Below are positions 51,989-60,464 of a stretch of DNA of 64,000 bases, piece by piece. Origin of the DNA: Sphingobium naphthae (GTDB taxonomy: Bacteria > Pseudomonadota > Alphaproteobacteria > Sphingomonadales > Sphingomonadaceae). The stretch is taken from assembly GCF_020782235.1 (NCBI RefSeq), contig NZ_JAJGNO010000004.1, positions 310,001-374,000 on the forward strand. The letters are read 5' to 3'. How positions within the stretch are numbered: position 1 is the first letter of the stretch; each line of letters opens with the position of its first letter. The notes under the pieces are model-generated. The model ran no database searches. It was not told where the DNA came from and saw only the letters and a program-made list of their open reading frames with translations. The position numbers and the translations under genes are program-made.

Positions 51989-52654
51989 ATGCCCTTGTCC
52001 TGCAGCCGCAGGGAAGCGCGAAAGCGCGACCGGCAGGAGATGATCCTGCAGGTGGCGCAGCGCTATTTCCTGGACCATGGCTATGCCGGGACGACCATGT
52101 CGGGGATCGCCGCCACGCTGGGCGGGTCCAAGGGCACATTGTGGAACCACTTCCCGTCCAAGGAGGCGCTGTTCGCCGCGGTGCTCGATCGCGTGGCGCA
52201 GGCCTATCGCGCGCGGCTGTCGCAGATACTCGATGCGGAGGGCGACCTGGAGGCAGTGCTGTTGCGCGCCTGCGCGAGCCTGGTCGGCAAGATCACGTCG
52301 GCCGAAGCGATTTCCGTGCACCGCGTGGTGATCTCCGAAGGCGGGCGCTTTCCCGAACTCAGCCGGATTTTTTCGGAACTGGCGCCGCGCAATACGCGCG
52401 TGCTGCTGGCCGCTTTCCTGGAAAGAGCGATGCAGCGCGGGCAATTGCGGACCGCCGATCCGCTGGACGCGGCGCGGGCGCTGATGTCGCTGTGCATGGC
52501 GGGCACGCATCACCAGCTTCTGATGGGGCAGATCACCAGCTTTGGCCCCGAGGATGTCGAGCGGGACGCCGCCTTCGCCGTCGACCTGTTCCTCCGCGCC
52601 TATGCGCCCGAAGCCCGATCCGCGCCCACGCCCACGCCCGCGTCGAGCATATAG
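51989..52654 (+). CDS. TetR-family repressor of the efflux operon
   Basis: 221 residues. The N-terminal HTH is ILQVAQRYFLDHGYAGTTMSGIA followed by GGSKGTLWNHFPSKEALFAAVLD. The start at 51989 is preferred over 51974 because GGAG lies 6 nt upstream. The C-terminal ligand domain is of AcrR-like type. It is divergent from the nodT-emrA-emrB operon with an operator on each promoter. The 3' end overlaps the convergent winged-helix gene by 55 nt. Confidence 0.92.
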   Translation: MPLSCSRREARKRDRQEMILQVAQRYFLDHGYAGTTMSGIAATLGGSKGTLWNHFPSKEALFAAVLDRVAQAYRARLSQILDAEGDLEAVLLRACASLVGKITSAEAISVHRVVISEGGRFPELSRIFSELAPRNTRVLLAAFLERAMQRGQLRTADPLDAARALMSLCMAGTHHQLLMGQITSFGPEDVERDAAFAVDLFLRAYAPEARSAPTPTPASSI

Positions 52655-53265
52655 CCGCGCCCTTTCACCGTGCGCAGCAGCGGGCGGGCGCCGCCGCGAT
52701 CCAGCTTGGCGCGCAGCCGTGACATATGCACTTCCACGCTGTTGGTGCCGGGATCGAAATCCAGCCGCCACACCGCGCGCAGCAGGTCGGTGCGGCTGAG
52801 CGGCTGGCCGGCATGGCGGGCGAGATGGAGCAGCAGCGCATATTCGCGCGCCAGCAGAGGCACAGGCCGGCCGGCGCGCTCCACGCGCCGGTCGAGCAGG
52901 TGGATGATGAGGTCGCCCAGCACCAGCCGTGGCTGCTGCTCCTGCGCCAGGCGGATGATGCGCGCCACCGCTTCGGCCTCATGCATCCAGGGGCCGACCA
53001 CTTCCTGCACGCCGCCTTCCAGCGCGCGGGCGCGCGCGAGCGGATCATCCGTGCCCTGCCACAGGATCATCGCGTCGCCGGCGCGGACATGCGGCTGGCC
53101 GGGGGCGGCGCGGATCGCCAGATCGAAGCCGCGCGCGCTCAGCGCCCGCGCCACCGGCACGAAATCGCTTCCCAAGCCATGGCATTCGACCTGTCCGCCC
53201 ACCGTCGCCCTGTTCTTTATCGGCCCCTGCGATCCGACAGCCCCGACACGGCGAAAACAACCCAT
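52600..53265 (-). CDS. atypical OmpR-type regulator with degenerate receiver
   Basis: 221 residues. The C-terminal winged helix (about 115-210) is typical of OmpR/PhoB proteins: LLAREYALLLHLARHAGQPLSRTDLLRAVW, TNSVEVHMSRLRAKLD and VKGRGYMLDAG. The N-terminal 105 residues align with a receiver but lack the acceptor Asp and the acid pair, and the invariant Lys of VKPF is replaced (VVGPWMHEAEAVARI). It is thus likely phosphorylation-independent. It begins 3 bases after the cupin-like gene and is the last gene of the peptide cassette. Confidence 0.82.
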   Translation of the reverse strand: MGCFRRVGAVGSQGPIKNRATVGGQVECHGLGSDFVPVARALSARGFDLAIRAAPGQPHVRAGDAMILWQGTDDPLARARALEGGVQEVVGPWMHEAEAVARIIRLAQEQQPRLVLGDLIIHLLDRRVERAGRPVPLLAREYALLLHLARHAGQPLSRTDLLRAVWRLDFDPGTNSVEVHMSRLRAKLDRGGARPLLRTVKGRGYMLDAGVGVGADRASGA

Positions 53266-53268
53266 TTC

Positions 53269-54177
53269 CTATCCATAATGGAGGCTTTCCAGCGCCCTGC
53301 GGCTGGCCGCGCGGATCAGGCCATGATCGCTCGACGCGCCGGCATCCCAATGCGCCAGCCGCGCGTCGCCCGCCAGACTGTCGCCGATCGCCGACCAGGC
53401 GGTCAGGCGCATGGCATCGTGCGGGTGATGGCGCGCAAACTGGTCCGCCAGGTCCAGCGCGTCGCCATCCCCGCATCCGACCGCCAGTTCCAGCAGCATC
53501 TGCGCGCTGGCGATGGTCATGCCCTGCGCGATAGCGCCGCGGTCGGTGTCGAAGCGATATTGGCGACGCCACCCCTGCCCCGCCGGACTGGCGAGGATGT
53601 TGAGCGACACGGACAGGCGTTCGGGCGGTAATTGGGCATGAATGTCGCGATTGGCGCGGTAGAGCAGCATGCGCCCTTCGTTAAGCCAGCTGCGCCCGAC
53701 GAAGCGGAGCGGCACCTGCTCCCCGTCGGCGCCCGCGATCCCGGCGGGATCATAGACATGATAGTCCGAGCCATAGCCCGGCCCCAGATAGCCGATCGTC
53801 AGGAAGTCGAAGCCATGATCATGCGGCACATGATAGAGGAAGGGGGCGGTGCCGCTGGCGCGCACGACATGATCGGTGACGGCGGGCCAGAAGGCGGCGC
53901 GCAGCACATATTTGCCGCCGGGCGGGCGCAAGAGCATGACCTGCGCCGAATAGGGGTTGAAGCGCCGCTGGTCCGCGCAGCGCGTCTTGAGCTCCGCCAC
54001 GGCAGCATCGGCAAGGAAGTGGCGGTTGCGCGCCAGCGCGCGCAGCATCGGCGCGGCGGCGGCGAGCCCGTCCTCGCACGAGGGATCGAAAGCGGGGCTT
54101 TCGCACCAATCGACCAGCGCATCGAGATCGATCGCGCGCGCCTCCTCATCGGCGGGCGGCGTGATCAGGCGGGGCAA
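53269..54177 (-). CDS. unfamiliar protein with cupin-like histidine pattern
   Basis: 302 residues. A short helical N-terminus, then a central beta-rich domain (about 75-205) with H116, H119-D-H121, D124, H140 and a later H180 in RANRDIHAQLPPERLSVSLNI; this spacing resembles a metal-binding double-stranded beta-helix (cupin or Fe(II)/2-oxoglutarate type). The C-terminal 90 residues are helical and HEAT-like. I recognise no named family. It overlaps the HEAT-repeat gene by 13 nt and shares its general layout. A peptide-modifying oxygenase is a possible, unproven role. Confidence 0.65.
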   Translation of the reverse strand: MPRLITPPADEEARAIDLDALVDWCESPAFDPSCEDGLAAAAPMLRALARNRHFLADAAVAELKTRCADQRRFNPYSAQVMLLRPPGGKYVLRAAFWPAVTDHVVRASGTAPFLYHVPHDHGFDFLTIGYLGPGYGSDYHVYDPAGIAGADGEQVPLRFVGRSWLNEGRMLLYRANRDIHAQLPPERLSVSLNILASPAGQGWRRQYRFDTDRGAIAQGMTIASAQMLLELAVGCGDGDALDLADQFARHHPHDAMRLTAWSAIGDSLAGDARLAHWDAGASSDHGLIRAASRRALESLHYG

Positions 54178-54977
54178 GGCTCTGGCTCCAGCCGCGCCAG
54201 CGTCTGCCCGGCGAGGGCGCGGACCTGCGCATCCGGATCGGCGCGCGCCATGTCGGCGAGCGGCACCAGCGCCGCGCCGGTATCGAGCGCCAGATATTCG
54301 CGCATCACCGCCCAGCGCTGCGCCGGCAGCGGCGCATCCAGCGCAGCATCGAAGCAGGTGGCGGCGTCGGTGCGCCCTTGCAGGCGCAGCAAGGACAACA
54401 GCATCAGCGTGCGGGCATGGCCTTCATCGGCCTGCGCAAGCGCGCGCACCTGTCCGCTGGCGATGTCGATCAGGCGCGAGAGGACCGGGCCGGGCGGCGC
54501 GACCAGCGCGCGCAGCATCATCAGCGGGCCTGCGCCCGGCGTTAGTCGCAGCGCTTCGCGCCGTTCGTCCAGTTCGAGGACCGAACCGACGGGCGCATGG
54601 ATCGGCCCGCGGCGGACGGCGCGATCGCCTTCGATCCCGAACAACTCTCCCTCGACCGCGCGGTTGAGCGGGCGGCAGAGAGCATGCCGGCCGGAAAAAT
54701 GCAGGCGCTCTGCGGCGCGGGCGGGCGGATCGATGATCGTCGCAATCACCCAGATGCGTTCAGTGCGGGCAAAGACGAGATGGCGGACCGCGCCGTGGCG
54801 GCTGGCGCGAACAGGCGGCAGATGCAGCGGATCGGCCCGCATGCAACTGGTCTGCTGTGTCATCCACGCCTGAAACCAGCCAATGTCGGCAAGGAAGGGC
54901 CGGATATGGTCCAGCGCGCCATCGAGCGGCGCGTCGGCCGCCGCATCGACGGCGGCAGCCAGCGCGGCCAGGGTCAT
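54165..54977 (-). CDS. HEAT-repeat protein of unknown function
   Basis: 270 residues. N-terminal helices (about 1-40), a beta-rich middle (about 57-165: HGAVRHLVFARTERIWVIAT, GPIHAPVGSVLELDERR) and C-terminal HEAT-type helices (about 178-262, clearest in DTGAALVPLADMARADPDAQ). The metal-ligand histidines of the neighbouring protein are not obviously conserved, so this may be a non-catalytic paralogue or a binding partner. Its ATG overlaps the stop of the 46-codon peptide gene by 4 nt. Confidence 0.65.
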   Translation of the reverse strand: MTLAALAAAVDAAADAPLDGALDHIRPFLADIGWFQAWMTQQTSCMRADPLHLPPVRASRHGAVRHLVFARTERIWVIATIIDPPARAAERLHFSGRHALCRPLNRAVEGELFGIEGDRAVRRGPIHAPVGSVLELDERREALRLTPGAGPLMMLRALVAPPGPVLSRLIDIASGQVRALAQADEGHARTLMLLSLLRLQGRTDAATCFDAALDAPLPAQRWAVMREYLALDTGAALVPLADMARADPDAQVRALAGQTLARLEPEPCPA

Positions 54978-55114
54978 GGCTGATCAATGATCGCGATCAC
55001 CACGTCCATCAGGCTGATGTCCAGCGCATCGCCATCGGCCAGGCCGAACAGGCTGACGGCGTCCGGCAGGTCGGCAATGTCCTCGATCGCCAGTTGGGGA
55101 ACAGAGTGCGGCAT
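54974..55114 (-). CDS. 46-residue acidic/hydrophobic peptide, candidate precursor or signal peptide
   Basis: A short gene with AAGGAG 7 nt before its ATG, the strongest ribosome-binding site in the cassette. The peptide starts MPHSVPQLAIEDIADLPDAV, continues with an acidic Gly/Asp-rich centre and ends in a hydrophobic stretch closing with DQP. It has no cysteine and no signal peptide. Its stop overlaps the next ATG by 4 nt. Comparison with related genomes would show whether its tail or its head is conserved. It could be a modified-peptide precursor, a regulatory leader or a small protein subunit. Confidence 0.65.
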   Translation of the reverse strand: MPHSVPQLAIEDIADLPDAVSLFGLADGDALDISLMDVVIAIIDQP

Positions 55115-55264
55115 CCAGCGTCTCCTTAGCTACTGTCAGGCAAGGACAGGCTATGGGGCGCGGCACGGCCGGGCCAATTAAATGAAATTAATAGTGGATC
55201 GATCCATTAACCATTTATTGGGCGCCGGGCCTTAAGCTCCCCGGCCTAAGGCAGGAGCGTTCCG

Positions 55265-55882
55265 ATGCAGTTTTTCAGGCGCAAGACGCAGGTCCGCCCG
55301 CACCAGTCCCCTCTCCATCCGGCGAGTCCGCGCCGGCTGCGCCTGTTGCTGGTGGACGAAAATCCGACCGCGCGCGCGGTCATGGCGCGCCGACTGTCAC
55401 ACCGCCATTATGACGTGGCGGTCGCCGAGGACGGCTTCGTCGCGCAGAAGGCGCTGCTGACGAGGCCCGCCGACATCATCCTGATCGACATGGACCTGAC
55501 GCTGCTGCCCGCCATCGCGACGATGGAGCAGATCCGCGCGGCGAACCGCGCGAGCCCCGGCTGCATCGTGATGATCGGCGGCCAGGACGATGCGCCGGCG
55601 ATGATCGCGGCGCTGGAGGCGGGCGCGGACGATCATATCGTCAAGCCGTTCGACATCGACATATTGGATGCGCGGCTGCGGCGGCTGCACGCGCGGGCCG
55701 AGCGGATCGGCATGCTGGCGCAGAATAATGCCGAACTGGACGCCCGCATCGCCCGGCGCGCGCTGGAACTGGGCGAAGCCCGGGACACGCTGCGCGCGGT
55801 GGAAGCGGATCGCGCGCGGCTGATGGCGTCGGTCGAAGCATTGCAGGCGGAAGTGGCGCGGCTGAGTTCGCGCGACTGCTGA
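55265..55882 (+). CDS. stand-alone receiver-domain response regulator with coiled-coil tail
   Basis: 205 residues. The receiver (about 25-140) keeps the acid pair D31-E32, the acceptor D75 (ILIDMDL) and the lysine K127 (VKPF), but the switch Thr/Ser is replaced by glycine (IVMIGGQDD, about 105). The last 60 residues form a heptad-like coiled coil (ELGEARDTLRAVEADRARLMASVEALQ). No output domain. It diverges from the peptide cassette across about 150 bases of AT-richer DNA. Confidence 0.85.
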   Translation: MQFFRRKTQVRPHQSPLHPASPRRLRLLLVDENPTARAVMARRLSHRHYDVAVAEDGFVAQKALLTRPADIILIDMDLTLLPAIATMEQIRAANRASPGCIVMIGGQDDAPAMIAALEAGADDHIVKPFDIDILDARLRRLHARAERIGMLAQNNAELDARIARRALELGEARDTLRAVEADRARLMASVEALQAEVARLSSRDC

Positions 55883-55886
55883 GCCG

Positions 55887-56648
55887 TCAGCCCGCCAGCG
55901 TCAGCCAGAGCGACAAGCCTTCACCCGGCGGGACCGGCGGCGCGTCGACCGCGATGCGGACAGCGTCGGCGCGCGCGCGATCAAGGATCGCCGCCGGCAC
56001 GTCGGGCTTGTGATACAGGCGATCCGCCTCCCCCAGCAGCCGCGCCGCGCGCAATGTGAGATCGTCGGGATCGGCCGAGTGGAGCAGGATCGTTTCCAGT
56101 CGGGAGGGCGCCGCGTCCTCCTGCGTCGCCAGCCAGGCCGGCAGCGCATCCACGCAATCGCCACGCAGGGGATCGATGCGGCCGCCCGGCGCCAGCCCCG
56201 CGTCGATGGCGCGCCGCCGTCCATTGGCATCGGGCCAGCGCACGCGGATCGCGGAGCGCGCGTCGAACAAAGCCTGCGCCAGCGCCCCCAGCCGCGCGGG
56301 CAGCAGCGCCTCCAGCCGCTGGCGCAGCGCCTTGGCCAGGCCCGCCGATGCGCCGCCGGTGCCGATGGCGATCAGCACGGGATCGCGATCGACGATTGCG
56401 GGCAGGGTGAAGTCGCAATGGTCGGGATTGTCGGTCGCATTGACCAGGATGCCGCGCGCGCGCAGCCGATCGGCGGTGGCGACATCGCCGTCCGCGACGA
56501 TGGCGAGGCGCGCCGCCTGATCCGTTTCATCGACGATGCGCGCGCCGGCCCGTTCGAGCAGGCGGCGCTTGGCCTCGGCCGCCTCCCCTTCGCCCGTCAG
56601 GATGACCGGGCAGCCCGTCAGCCGAAGGAAGACGGGCAGACTGTGCAT
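55887..56648 (-). CDS. precorrin-2 dehydrogenase/sirohydrochlorin ferrochelatase-type protein (CysG N-domain)
   Basis: 253 residues resembling the CysG/Met8 N-terminal dehydrogenase: PVILTGEGEAAEAKRRLLERAGARIV (Rossmann loop), GILVNATDNPDHCDFTLPAIVDRDPVLIAIGTGGASAGLAKALR. This completes the siroheme pathway used by sulfite and nitrite reductases. The C-terminal half is divergent and long for a stand-alone domain. The start overlaps the lysA stop. Confidence 0.82.
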   Translation of the reverse strand: MHSLPVFLRLTGCPVILTGEGEAAEAKRRLLERAGARIVDETDQAARLAIVADGDVATADRLRARGILVNATDNPDHCDFTLPAIVDRDPVLIAIGTGGASAGLAKALRQRLEALLPARLGALAQALFDARSAIRVRWPDANGRRRAIDAGLAPGGRIDPLRGDCVDALPAWLATQEDAAPSRLETILLHSADPDDLTLRAARLLGEADRLYHKPDVPAAILDRARADAVRIAVDAPPVPPGEGLSLWLTLAG

Positions 56649-57913
56649 CAGTCGGCCAGCCAGTCGGGGATGATGTCGCCGTCGATCAGCGCCTTGAGCG
56701 GCGGGCGTTCGCGCACCACCGCCCATTTGTCGCCGGCGACGAGCACTTCGGGCGTCAACGGGCGACTATTATAGGTGCCCGCCATGGTCGCGCCATAGGC
56801 GCCCGCAGTCATGAAGGCGACGAGATCGCCGGCCTGCACCACGTCCATGTCGCGATGCATGGCGAAGGTGTCGCCGGTTTCGCACACCGGGCCGACGACA
56901 TTGGCGGTCGCGCGCGCACCAGCCGGCTGCACCGCGCGAATATCATGCCAGGCGTCGTAGAGGCTGGGGCGCATCAGGTCGTTCATCGCCGCGTCGACGA
57001 TGACGAACGGCGCCTGCGCGCCCTGCTTCACCCGCACCACGCGCGAGAGCAGCACCCCGGCATTGCCGACGATCACGCGGCCGGGTTCGAACATCAGGCG
57101 GACGGGCCAGTCCTGCGTCACCCGGCACACCATCGCGCCATAGTCGGCAGGACTGGGCGGCAGGGGCTGGGCAGGATCATAGGGAACGCCAAGGCCGCCC
57201 CCCAGGTCCGCGGTGCGAATGTCATGCCCCATCGCGCGCAGTGCGTCGATCAGCGCGCCGACCTTCACGAAGGCGGACTCCAGCGGGGCGAGGTCGGTCA
57301 GCTGGCTGCCGATATGGACGGCGACGCCCTGCACGTCGAGACCGGGGAGGTCGCGCGCGGCGGCGTAGCTTTCCAGCGCGCGATCATAGGGAATGCCGAA
57401 CTTGTTTTCCGACTTGCCCGTCGAAATCTTGGCATGGGTGCCGGCGTCGACATCCGGGTTGATGCGATAGGCGACCGGCGCGCGCTTGCCCATGGCGACG
57501 GCGACCTGCGAGAGCATCTCGGCTTCCGGTTCGCTTTCCAGATTGAACTGGTAGATGCCATGGTCCAGCGCCAGGCGCATTTCATCGGCGGTCTTGCCGA
57601 CGCCGGAAAAGACGATGCGGCTGGCCGGGATGCCCGCCGCGACGGCGCGCAGCAGCTCGCCGCCCGACACGACATCAGCGCCAAGGCCCAGCTTCGCCAG
57701 CGTCGCCAGCACGGCGGCATTGGGATTGGCCTTGACCGCGAAGGCGATCAGCGGGTCAGACAGCTGCGACAGGCCATCGCGAAAAACGCCGACATGCCGT
57801 TCCAGCGTGGCGGTGGAATAGACGTAGACGGGCGTGCCGACGGCCTGGGCAATGGCCTCCATCGGCACCTGCTCCACCTGCATGGCGCCGTCGACATAGG
57901 TGAAATGATCCAA
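56648..57913 (-). CDS. lysA: diaminopimelate decarboxylase
   Basis: A PLP enzyme making lysine from meso-diaminopimelate. 421 residues from a TTG start at 57913, chosen because AGGATA lies upstream and MDHFTYVDGAMQVE is the normal N-terminus. Landmarks are the PLP lysine in FAVKANPNAAVLATLAKLG, SENKFGIP, the phosphate loop GGGLGVPYD and the substrate Cys-Glu in GPVCETGDTF. argH, a small lipoprotein gene and lysA form one operon, a conserved proteobacterial arrangement. Confidence 0.96.
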   Translation of the reverse strand: MDHFTYVDGAMQVEQVPMEAIAQAVGTPVYVYSTATLERHVGVFRDGLSQLSDPLIAFAVKANPNAAVLATLAKLGLGADVVSGGELLRAVAAGIPASRIVFSGVGKTADEMRLALDHGIYQFNLESEPEAEMLSQVAVAMGKRAPVAYRINPDVDAGTHAKISTGKSENKFGIPYDRALESYAAARDLPGLDVQGVAVHIGSQLTDLAPLESAFVKVGALIDALRAMGHDIRTADLGGGLGVPYDPAQPLPPSPADYGAMVCRVTQDWPVRLMFEPGRVIVGNAGVLLSRVVRVKQGAQAPFVIVDAAMNDLMRPSLYDAWHDIRAVQPAGARATANVVGPVCETGDTFAMHRDMDVVQAGDLVAFMTAGAYGATMAGTYNSRPLTPEVLVAGDKWAVVRERPPLKALIDGDIIPDWLAD

Positions 57914-57929
57914 CGCTGTATCCTGTATC

Positions 57930-58190
57930 TTATTTGGGCTGCGCTTCGGGCGGCAGGTCGAATTCGTCGTCGGTGCGCTCGCGCGACTGGGTGAGCAGTT
58001 CGACGTTGCGCTCGGGCCGGGCCTGGATGGACGGGGTGAGCAGCTGGGTGCTGGTCGGCGCGGTCGCCGCGCCCACCGGCACGGCCGGCAGCGCCTGACC
58101 CTCGACCGGCTTGAGCGGCTGGCGGCCACCGCAGCCGGCGAGCGCCAGCGCGGTCATGCCGAGGCCCGCGATCATGCGCAGCATCTTCAT
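57930..58190 (-). CDS. small lipoprotein between argH and lysA (LptM/YifL position)
   Basis: 86 residues. Lipobox LAGC at about residues 17-20 followed by a GGRQPL segment like that of the small lipoproteins in this locus (YifL/LptM), and a disordered Pro/Glu-rich tail. In enterobacteria LptM assists LptD maturation; lptD is also in this window, but equivalence is inferred only from position and lipobox. Start overlaps argH stop by 4 nt. Confidence 0.8.
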   Translation of the reverse strand: MKMLRMIAGLGMTALALAGCGGRQPLKPVEGQALPAVPVGAATAPTSTQLLTPSIQARPERNVELLTQSRERTDDEFDLPPEAQPK

Positions 58191-59575
58191 CCCAGTTCCT
58201 CCTTCGCCTGCGCGATGCGGGCGCGCACCTGGTCGGGCGCGGTGCCGCCATGGCTCCTGCGGCTGGCGACCGAGGCGTCGACCGTCAGCACCGCATAGAC
58301 GCGATCGTCGATGCGCGCGTCGATCGCCTTGAGCGTGTCGAGCGGCAGCTGATCGAGCGGCACGCCCGCCTGCTCCGCCGCCGCCACTGCGCGGCCGGTG
58401 ATATGATGCGCCTCGCGGAAAGGGATGCCGCCTTCGCGCACCAGCCAGTCGGCGAGGTCGGTGGCGGTCGCAAAGCCGCTTTCGGCCAGCGCGCGCATGC
58501 GGTCGGTGCGGAAGGTCACCGTTTCGACCATGCCGGTCATCGCCGCGATCGACAGGGCGAGCAGGTCATGCGCTTCGAACACCGGCGGCTTGTCGTCCTG
58601 CATATCCTTGGAATAAGCGAGCGGCAGGCCCTTCATGGTGACGCAGAGCGCGGTCATGCAGCCCATGATCCGCCCGGCATGGCCGCGCACCAGTTCGGCC
58701 GCATCGGGATTGCGCTTTTGCGGCATGATCGAGCTGCCGGTCGAATAGGCGTCGGGCAGCTTGACAAACCCGAAGGGCTGGCTGGCCCAGATGATGAATT
58801 CCTCGGCCAGGCGCGAAAGATGCAGCGCGGCCTGAGTCGCGGCCATCAGATAGTCGAGCGCGAAGTCGCGATCGGAAACGCTGTCGAGGCTGTTGTCGGT
58901 CGGCCTGGCGAAGCCCAGCGCCGCCGCCGTCATGTGGCGATCGGTCGGAAAGCCGGTGCCGGCCAGCGCCGCCGCGCCCAGCGGGCATTCGTTGAGCCGC
59001 GCGCGCGCGTCGGAAAAGCGGCTGCGATCGCGGCGGACCATTTCATAATAGGCCATCAGATGATGGCCGAGCGTCACCGGCTGCGCCGACTGGAGATGCG
59101 TGAAGCCCGGCATCACCGCGTCGGCATGATCCTGCGCCCGCGCCACCAGCGCGCGCTGCAGCCCGGCAAGCCCCGCCTCCACATCATCGATGGCGTCGCG
59201 GACCCACAGGCGAAAATCGGTCGCGACCTGATCGTTGCGGCTGCGCGCGGTGTGCAGGCGGCCCGCCGCCGGGCCGATCAGTTCGGCGAGCCGCGATTCG
59301 GTGACCATGTGAATATCCTCAAGGTCGAGGTTCACCGGCACGCCATGGGCTTCATATTCGGCGGCGATCGTGTCGAGCCCGCCGCTGATCGCATCGGCAT
59401 CCGCCTGGTCGACGATGCCCTGCCGCGCCAGCATCGCGACATGCGCCTTGGACCCGGCGATATCCTGTTTCCACAGCCGCTTGTCGAAGGGGATGGAGGC
59501 ATTTATCTCGCGCATGATAGATGCCGGGCCGGCGGCGAACCGGCCGCCCCACATGCTGTTGGAGCCTGAACCCAT
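58187..59575 (-). CDS. argH: argininosuccinate lyase
   Basis: Splits argininosuccinate into arginine and fumarate. 462 residues starting [13 protein letters not shown]; the fumarase/ASL signature [12 protein letters not shown] and the [17 protein letters not shown] catalytic region are intact. ATGs at 59575 and 59554 are both possible. The first shares its CATG with the divergent TlpA start, so 59554 may be used instead. Confidence 0.95.
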   Translation of the reverse strand: MGSGSNSMWGGRFAAGPASIMREINASIPFDKRLWKQDIAGSKAHVAMLARQGIVDQADADAISGGLDTIAAEYEAHGVPVNLDLEDIHMVTESRLAELIGPAAGRLHTARSRNDQVATDFRLWVRDAIDDVEAGLAGLQRALVARAQDHADAVMPGFTHLQSAQPVTLGHHLMAYYEMVRRDRSRFSDARARLNECPLGAAALAGTGFPTDRHMTAAALGFARPTDNSLDSVSDRDFALDYLMAATQAALHLSRLAEEFIIWASQPFGFVKLPDAYSTGSSIMPQKRNPDAAELVRGHAGRIMGCMTALCVTMKGLPLAYSKDMQDDKPPVFEAHDLLALSIAAMTGMVETVTFRTDRMRALAESGFATATDLADWLVREGGIPFREAHHITGRAVAAAEQAGVPLDQLPLDTLKAIDARIDDRVYAVLTVDASVASRRSHGGTAPDQVRARIAQAKEELG

Positions 59576-60209
59576 GCTATCGTCGTCCCGCGCGCTAATG
59601 ATGATGCTCCTGCTTGGCTCTCTGGCGGCCTGCGATAGGCAATCGCCGCCCAAGGAGCAAGATAATGCGCGCGTCAGCGGCGAGGCCGCGCCGACGACGG
59701 GCGAGGCGGCCGGAGCGGCGGGCGGAGACGCGGGAGGCCGGAGCGATGCGGCGTTCAATTACAGGATCGATCGCAGCAAGGCGGGCACCCCGGCGCCCGA
59801 TTTCGTGTTTCAGGACCCCGATGGCGGCGACGTGACGCTGAAGGATTTCGCCGGCACGCCGATGCTGGTCAATCTGTGGGCGACCTGGTGTGCGCCCTGC
59901 GTCGCGGAAATGCCGACGCTCGACCGGGTGGCGGCGCGCTATGGCCCCGAGCGGCTGGCGGTGCTGACCATCTCGCAGGACATGCAGGGGGCCAAGGTCG
60001 TCGCCCCCTTCTTCGCCAAGCAGCATCTGCCGCATCTCAAAGCCTATGCCGATCCGGAGAACCGCTTCGGCTTCGCCTATGCGACGGGCGTGCTGCCGAC
60101 CACGGTCCTTTACGACGCGCAGGGCAAGGAAATGCTGCGCGTGATCGGCGCCATGGATTGGGAAAGGGCCGACGCCCGCAAGCTGATCGATGCCGCAAGG
60201 ACGTCCTGA
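59574..60209 (+). CDS. TlpA-like thioredoxin-fold lipoprotein
   Basis: 211 residues. A signal peptide with lipobox LAAC (cysteine about residue 20), a Glu/Gly-rich linker, then a TlpA/ResA-type domain with the redox motif WATWCAPC near residue 103 and a cis-Pro segment VLPTTVLYD. It probably maintains reduced cysteines in the periplasm. Start at 59574 gives an arginine before the signal; ATGs at 59598-59604 are alternatives. Confidence 0.92.
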   Translation: MLSSSRALMMMLLLGSLAACDRQSPPKEQDNARVSGEAAPTTGEAAGAAGGDAGGRSDAAFNYRIDRSKAGTPAPDFVFQDPDGGDVTLKDFAGTPMLVNLWATWCAPCVAEMPTLDRVAARYGPERLAVLTISQDMQGAKVVAPFFAKQHLPHLKAYADPENRFGFAYATGVLPTTVLYDAQGKEMLRVIGAMDWERADARKLIDAARTS

Positions 60210-60320
60210 GACACGGCCGATCTAACCATAGACGAACGAGCGTGAAAAACCCGCCATAGCTTCCCACCGAAAAGTGGAAGCTCCGACGATTTTCGCGGGC
60301 GGTCAGTCGTCATGCTCACG

Positions 60321-60365
60321 CAATGCCAATAGATAGGCATTGGCGCTTGTGTCTTTTGAGACACA
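60321..60365. promoter_or_regulatory. two inverted repeats upstream of the TonB receptor
   Basis: CAATGCC (60321-60327) pairs with GGCATTG (60336-60342), and TGTGTCT (60348-60354) with AGACACA (60359-60365) around TTTG. They lie in tandem 100 bases before the receptor start in an otherwise gene-free 255-base gap. Could be an operator pair or RNA hairpins in a leader. Confidence 0.45.
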
Positions 60366-60464
60366 GACTCCCGTCTTCTGCAAAATGCTGCGCTGCGGTA
60401 GCGGCTTGGCTGAAATCGTTCGTTCATCCCCTTGTCATCGACATTGCAAAAACAGGGGGCATGA

